Assembly (NCBI GenBank): GCA_021414025.1
Contig: JAIOPG010000004.1
Coordinates: 1-64,000 of the forward strand
DNA from: Planctomycetota bacterium
GTDB lineage: Bacteria > Planctomycetota > Phycisphaerae > Phycisphaerales > SM1A02
DNA: 64,000 nucleotides
Direction of reading: 5' to 3'
Numbering within the stretch: position 1 is the first letter of the stretch; each line of letters begins with the position of its first letter. A model generated the notes under the pieces. That model was not told the DNA's origin and ran no database searches. It worked only from the letters and a program-made list of their open reading frames with translations. This document shows, piece after piece, positions 61,130 to 64,000 of this stretch. A program made the translations under genes and the position numbers.

Positions 61130-62578
61130 ATGGCACACGCAACCACCGAGTCCAAGCGTCTTCTCTCGCACACCATCGCCGAGTGGGCCTGCTCGCTCAA
61201 GTACGAACACCTCTCCCCGGAGGCGATTCAGGCGGCGAAGCTGTTCTGGTTCGACTCCATCGGCTGCGCGCTGGGCGGCAGCCGCCAGGACGACGCGAAG
61301 ATCCTGCTCAAGCACTACCGCACCATGGGTGGCGGCAAGGGCGGCGCCACAGCGTTCGTCAGCGGCTTCAAGACCAATCCCGTCGACGCGGCATTTTTGA
61401 ACGGGCACATGATCCGCGCCATGGATTACAACGACATCTACTGGAAGGCCGACCCCTGCCATCCAAGCGACCTCATCGCGGCGCCGCTGGCACTGTGCGA
61501 GAGCGAGGGACTGGGCGGCCGGGAGCTGATCCTTGCCACCATCATCGCCTATGAGATCGAGATGCGATTGTGCGAAGTGGGCCGCCCCGGCGTGCGCGAG
61601 TACGGCTGGCACCACGCCACGCTGAGCGCGTTCGCGGCGCCGATCGCGGCGGGCCGGGTGCTGAATCTCACTCCGGCGCAGATGGTGTCCGCCATGGGCA
61701 TCAGCGCGTCGCGAACGTTCTGCCCTGGCGCCGTGACGGCGGGCAAGTTGACCAACATGAAAAACACGGTGGATCCCTGGGCGGGACGCATGGGCGCCGA
61801 AAGTGCGCTGCTGGCCCGCGGCGGATTCTCCGGCCCCGAGCACATTATCGATGGCAAGGAGGGCCTCTTCGCGGTGTTCAACCACGTTCAATACAAGGGG
61901 AATCCCGCCACCTTCGACGGCGCGGCCTTGGTCGCGGACCTTCCGACTTCAACCAAGTGTCACTACCGCATCCTGGACTGCGGCATGAAGAGCTTTCCCA
62001 TCGAGGCACTGAGCCACGCGCCGCTCACCGCCATGATGAAGACGATCAAGGAGCACGGTCTCCGCGCCGCCGACGTGAAGGAGATCAAGGTGGAGGTGAT
62101 CGCCCGTGCCGCCGACATCCTGGGCGATCCGCACAAGTACCGGCCCGATTCGAAGGAGACCGCCGACCACTCGTTGCCCTACTGCATGGCGGTGGGCCTG
62201 GTGGATGGCATGGTGACCCCGCTGCAATTCCGCGAGGAGCGCGTCATGGACAAGGCGCTGCAGCCGATCATGGACAAGGTGAAGGTGGTGGCCAACCAGG
62301 AGTTCGAGGCGCTCTTTCCCAAGTTCCAGCCCAGCCGCGTGACCATCACCACCAACGGCGGCGCGTCGCACTCCACGCGAGTTGACGTGCCCAAGGGCGA
62401 CCCGCGCGACCCGATGACCGAGGAGGAGATCGGCGTGAAGTTCACCGCGCTGGGCGGCGAGGTCATCGGCGAGGATCAATGCAAGAAACTGCGGAAGTGC
62501 ATCATGGGCCTAGACTCCGCCAAGTCGCTCGGCGCCTTGTTCGAGCTGACCACGGCGCGCGAAGCGCAGCACGCGTAG
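61130..62578 (+). CDS. MmgE/PrpD family dehydratase
   Basis: A 482-residue protein; GGAG lies before the ATG at 61130. It starts IAEWACSLKYEHLSPEAIQAAK and has FDSIGCALGG, ARAMDYND, FNPHAT-like HHATLSAFAAPI, and MKSFPIEALSHAPL with the active-site region of 2-methylcitrate dehydratase. Relatives include PrpD and cis-aconitate decarboxylase. In this cluster it probably handles a citrate-like acid. Confidence 0.9.
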   Translation: MAHATTESKRLLSHTIAEWACSLKYEHLSPEAIQAAKLFWFDSIGCALGGSRQDDAKILLKHYRTMGGGKGGATAFVSGFKTNPVDAAFLNGHMIRAMDYNDIYWKADPCHPSDLIAAPLALCESEGLGGRELILATIIAYEIEMRLCEVGRPGVREYGWHHATLSAFAAPIAAGRVLNLTPAQMVSAMGISASRTFCPGAVTAGKLTNMKNTVDPWAGRMGAESALLARGGFSGPEHIIDGKEGLFAVFNHVQYKGNPATFDGAALVADLPTSTKCHYRILDCGMKSFPIEALSHAPLTAMMKTIKEHGLRAADVKEIKVEVIARAADILGDPHKYRPDSKETADHSLPYCMAVGLVDGMVTPLQFREERVMDKALQPIMDKVKVVANQEFEALFPKFQPSRVTITTNGGASHSTRVDVPKGDPRDPMTEEEIGVKFTALGGEVIGEDQCKKLRKCIMGLDSAKSLGALFELTTAREAQHA

Positions 62579-62645
62579 TGCCACGGGACCCCCGCACTCG
62601 CCCTCACCCCGAGGCGAGGCGATTCAATCCGAGGAAAGCTCCGCT

Positions 62646-62909
62646 TCAGTTTTTGGCGGGAGCGCGATGGCCGCTCTTCGACTTGGCGTGCTTGCCGTGC
62701 TTGGCCTTGCCCTTGTGCTTGCCCTTGTGCTTGGCCTTGGCGTGCTTGCCCTTGGCATGATGACCCTTGGCATGATGGCCTGCCGACTTGGCGGCATGGT
62801 GCGTCGGCGAGGGATTCACGACTGAAATGTCTCCGGTGTCCGCGGTGGCTGAGGCGCCCAGGGCGAGCACGGCGATCAGGGGGAGAACGAGATAACGGTT
62901 GATTCGCAT
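62646..62909 (-). CDS. Secreted His/Lys-rich low-complexity protein
   Basis: An 87-residue product from ATG 62909. Signal MRINRYLVLPLIAVLALGAS with cleavage near ATAD. From residue 38 on it is almost only His, Lys, Ala and Gly (repeats like KAKHKGKHKGKAKHGK). Such chains bind metals, polyanions or DNA. No family recognised. Confidence 0.65.
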   Translation of the reverse strand: MRINRYLVLPLIAVLALGASATADTGDISVVNPSPTHHAAKSAGHHAKGHHAKGKHAKAKHKGKHKGKAKHGKHAKSKSGHRAPAKN

Positions 62910-63106
62910 GGTCCAATTCCTTGATAAGGCTCCCGCTGCAAGGCTTTGATCCTGCGCACGAGAGTGAAAACATATCGGATTGATGAATGCGCCGGGATCA
63001 CTTTCTATTGCATCCATCATCGCAAATCATGCGATGACGGGGAGGATGTAGGCTCTGGTCGCGTCGAGTGCGGCAAGCCGAGTTCGGTCCATCCAGCGGA
63101 GTGTCC

Positions 63107-63802
63107 ATGTCCAGAGGAATCCTTTCGATCTATTGGGGCGATGAGTCGAAGCTGCCCGTCGAGCGATTGAAGACTTCGGTTCGCAAATTCCACCCTGAGC
63201 TTCCCCACGAAATTATCAAGATCGACGCCCCGGCCGGGGACGACTCCAGCCTGGTTCGCAAGGCCGCCATGTTCGACCTGTCGCCCTTCGACGAGACTTT
63301 GTATCTGGACATCGACACGGTGGTCCAGGGCAACCTGAATTTCGGCTTTGAAAAAGCCGCGATCTTCGGCATGGCCATCGCGCTGAACGAGTGCCCCTGG
63401 GCGCGGCGCTACCACCGAATCTTCGAGGGTGACCAGATTGAATACAACACCGGCGTGATCTTCTTCACGAAGAAGGCCGCCCCGGTCTTTTCCAAGTGGC
63501 GTGAGCTGGCGCCGGTGACTGACTCCTCGCTCATGGTGGTGCGCGACGGGAAGCCGCACATGATGAAGGCCAACGACCAGGGATCGTTCGCGCTGGCCAT
63601 CGAGCAGACCGGGTTCAATCCCTTCGTGCTGCCGATGAACTGGAACTTCCGGCCGATGTGGCACAAGAGCTTTTTCGGTCCGATCAAGATCTGGCACGAC
63701 GCCTCGCCGGTGCCGCCGATCATCGAGCGGATCAACAGCGACAACTCGATGAAGGGCGCGGTCATCCAGTACTTCCAGGCCGGCACGCCTCCGCGAGCGT
63801 GA
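63107..63802 (+). CDS. Nucleotide-sugar glycosyltransferase-like protein
   Basis: A 231-residue protein from the ATG at 63107 (MSRGILSIYWGDESKLPVE). The metal-binding DxD is LYLDIDTVVQG. YNTGVIFF and NDQGSFALAI follow, as in GT8-like transferases. It may transfer a sugar to a glycan. The acceptor is unknown. Confidence 0.75.
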   Translation: MSRGILSIYWGDESKLPVERLKTSVRKFHPELPHEIIKIDAPAGDDSSLVRKAAMFDLSPFDETLYLDIDTVVQGNLNFGFEKAAIFGMAIALNECPWARRYHRIFEGDQIEYNTGVIFFTKKAAPVFSKWRELAPVTDSSLMVVRDGKPHMMKANDQGSFALAIEQTGFNPFVLPMNWNFRPMWHKSFFGPIKIWHDASPVPPIIERINSDNSMKGAVIQYFQAGTPPRA

Positions 63803-63830
63803 CATGCGGCGCGCGCCGCTGCTAAAATCC

Positions 63831-64000
63831 ATGCTGATGCGTGACTTCGCCCTGATCTACCTCAACGGAGTGCGACGGGAGATCCGCGGGCGGGAGGCGC
63901 TGATGATGCTCGCCGAATGGCTCCGCAAGGAGGCGGGCATGACGGGAACCAAGATCGTCTGCGCGGAAGGAGACTGCGGCTCCTGCACGGTGCTGCGCGC
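63831..64000 (+). CDS. xdhA: Xanthine dehydrogenase small subunit, N-terminus only
   Basis: The first 56 codons are visible. YLNGVRREIRGREALMML and KIVCAEGDCGSCTVLR show the N-terminal [2Fe-2S] ferredoxin domain of the XdhA type (C-x4-C-x2-C). The gene continues beyond the window. TAAAAT ends two bases before the ATG at 63831, so the ATG at 63837 (MRDFAL) could be used on a leaderless mRNA. XdhA partners oxidise hypoxanthine or xanthine. Confidence 0.85.
   Translation, partial: MLMRDFALIYLNGVRREIRGREALMMLAEWLRKEAGMTGTKIVCAEGDCGSCTVLR

Noticed and set aside
1-64000. CRISPR arrays, tRNA/rRNA genes, prophage or insertion sequences
   Set aside because: No regularly spaced repeats, no recognisable tRNA or rRNA segments, and no transposase, integrase or phage structural genes were seen.

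Overview
The window appears to hold two differently flavoured stretches. Positions 1 to about 12,610 are very GC-rich and compact. They carry a complete-looking arginine biosynthesis locus: argC-argB-argD-argA(short)-argJ-argF leftwards and argR-argG-argH rightwards, from one divergent control region. An amidohydrolase, a Cys-rich fulvocin-C-like protein and a sensor histidine kinase precede it. From about 12,880 to the end the genes look planctomycetal, most likely Phycisphaerae. The signs are dockerin-like DLDGSGEVD..GDIG repeats, five secreted proteins ending in a P-x-P-G/hydrophobic/RRRR sorting tail, a TIGR03067-type lipoprotein, and membrane proteins with CPxCGYD-like zinc ribbons. The switch falls at a 270-bp repeat-rich spacer, so the window may be a chimeric assembly or a real transfer boundary.

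Layout: 1-3.7 kb, amidohydrolase (partial), fulvocin-like protein, histidine kinase. 3.7-12.6 kb, arginine locus. 12.6-12.9 kb, repeats. 12.9-35 kb, a long leftward run of about 35 small accessory genes: TMEM175 channel, flavin monooxygenase, several GNATs, S41-like protease, VIT1 transporter, VOC, DUF1697, DUF1801, YdeI-like, Ohr, MOSC, DJ-1/PfpI, DinB-like proteins and lipoproteins. 35-37.4 kb, an AT-richer island with a proteasome-beta/HslV-like Ntn hydrolase and two membrane proteins. 37.6-44.2 kb, zinc alcohol dehydrogenase, membrane proteins, a coiled-coil ClpP-like protease and an acyltransferase. 44.4-51.5 kb, five surface-sorted proteins with shared leader and terminator elements, plus a GT39-like glycosyltransferase. 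52-62.6 kb, a central-carbon cluster: ATP-citrate-lyase-like pair, HD protein, HEPN protein, homoaconitase-like protein, NADP-type isocitrate-dehydrogenase-like enzyme and MmgE/PrpD. The end has a His/Lys-rich secreted protein, a glycosyltransferase-like protein and the start of a xanthine dehydrogenase small subunit.

How the genes fit together: the arginine locus makes ornithine by the acetyl cycle (ArgA, ArgB, ArgC, ArgD, ArgJ), then citrulline (ArgF) and arginine (ArgG-like, ArgH), with ArgR probably acting at palindromes between argC and argR. The ArgG-like protein is unusually short. In the 52-62 kb cluster the enzymes could cleave citrate to acetyl-CoA and oxaloacetate and interconvert citrate, isocitrate and 2-oxoglutarate. 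The aconitase member resembles fungal LYS4 rather than ordinary aconitase, and the dehydrogenase lacks the usual substrate-site Asn, so the real substrate is open. Several genes have a -10 box 6-7 bases before the start codon, suggesting leaderless mRNAs. No rRNA, tRNA, CRISPR array, integrase or transposase was seen.
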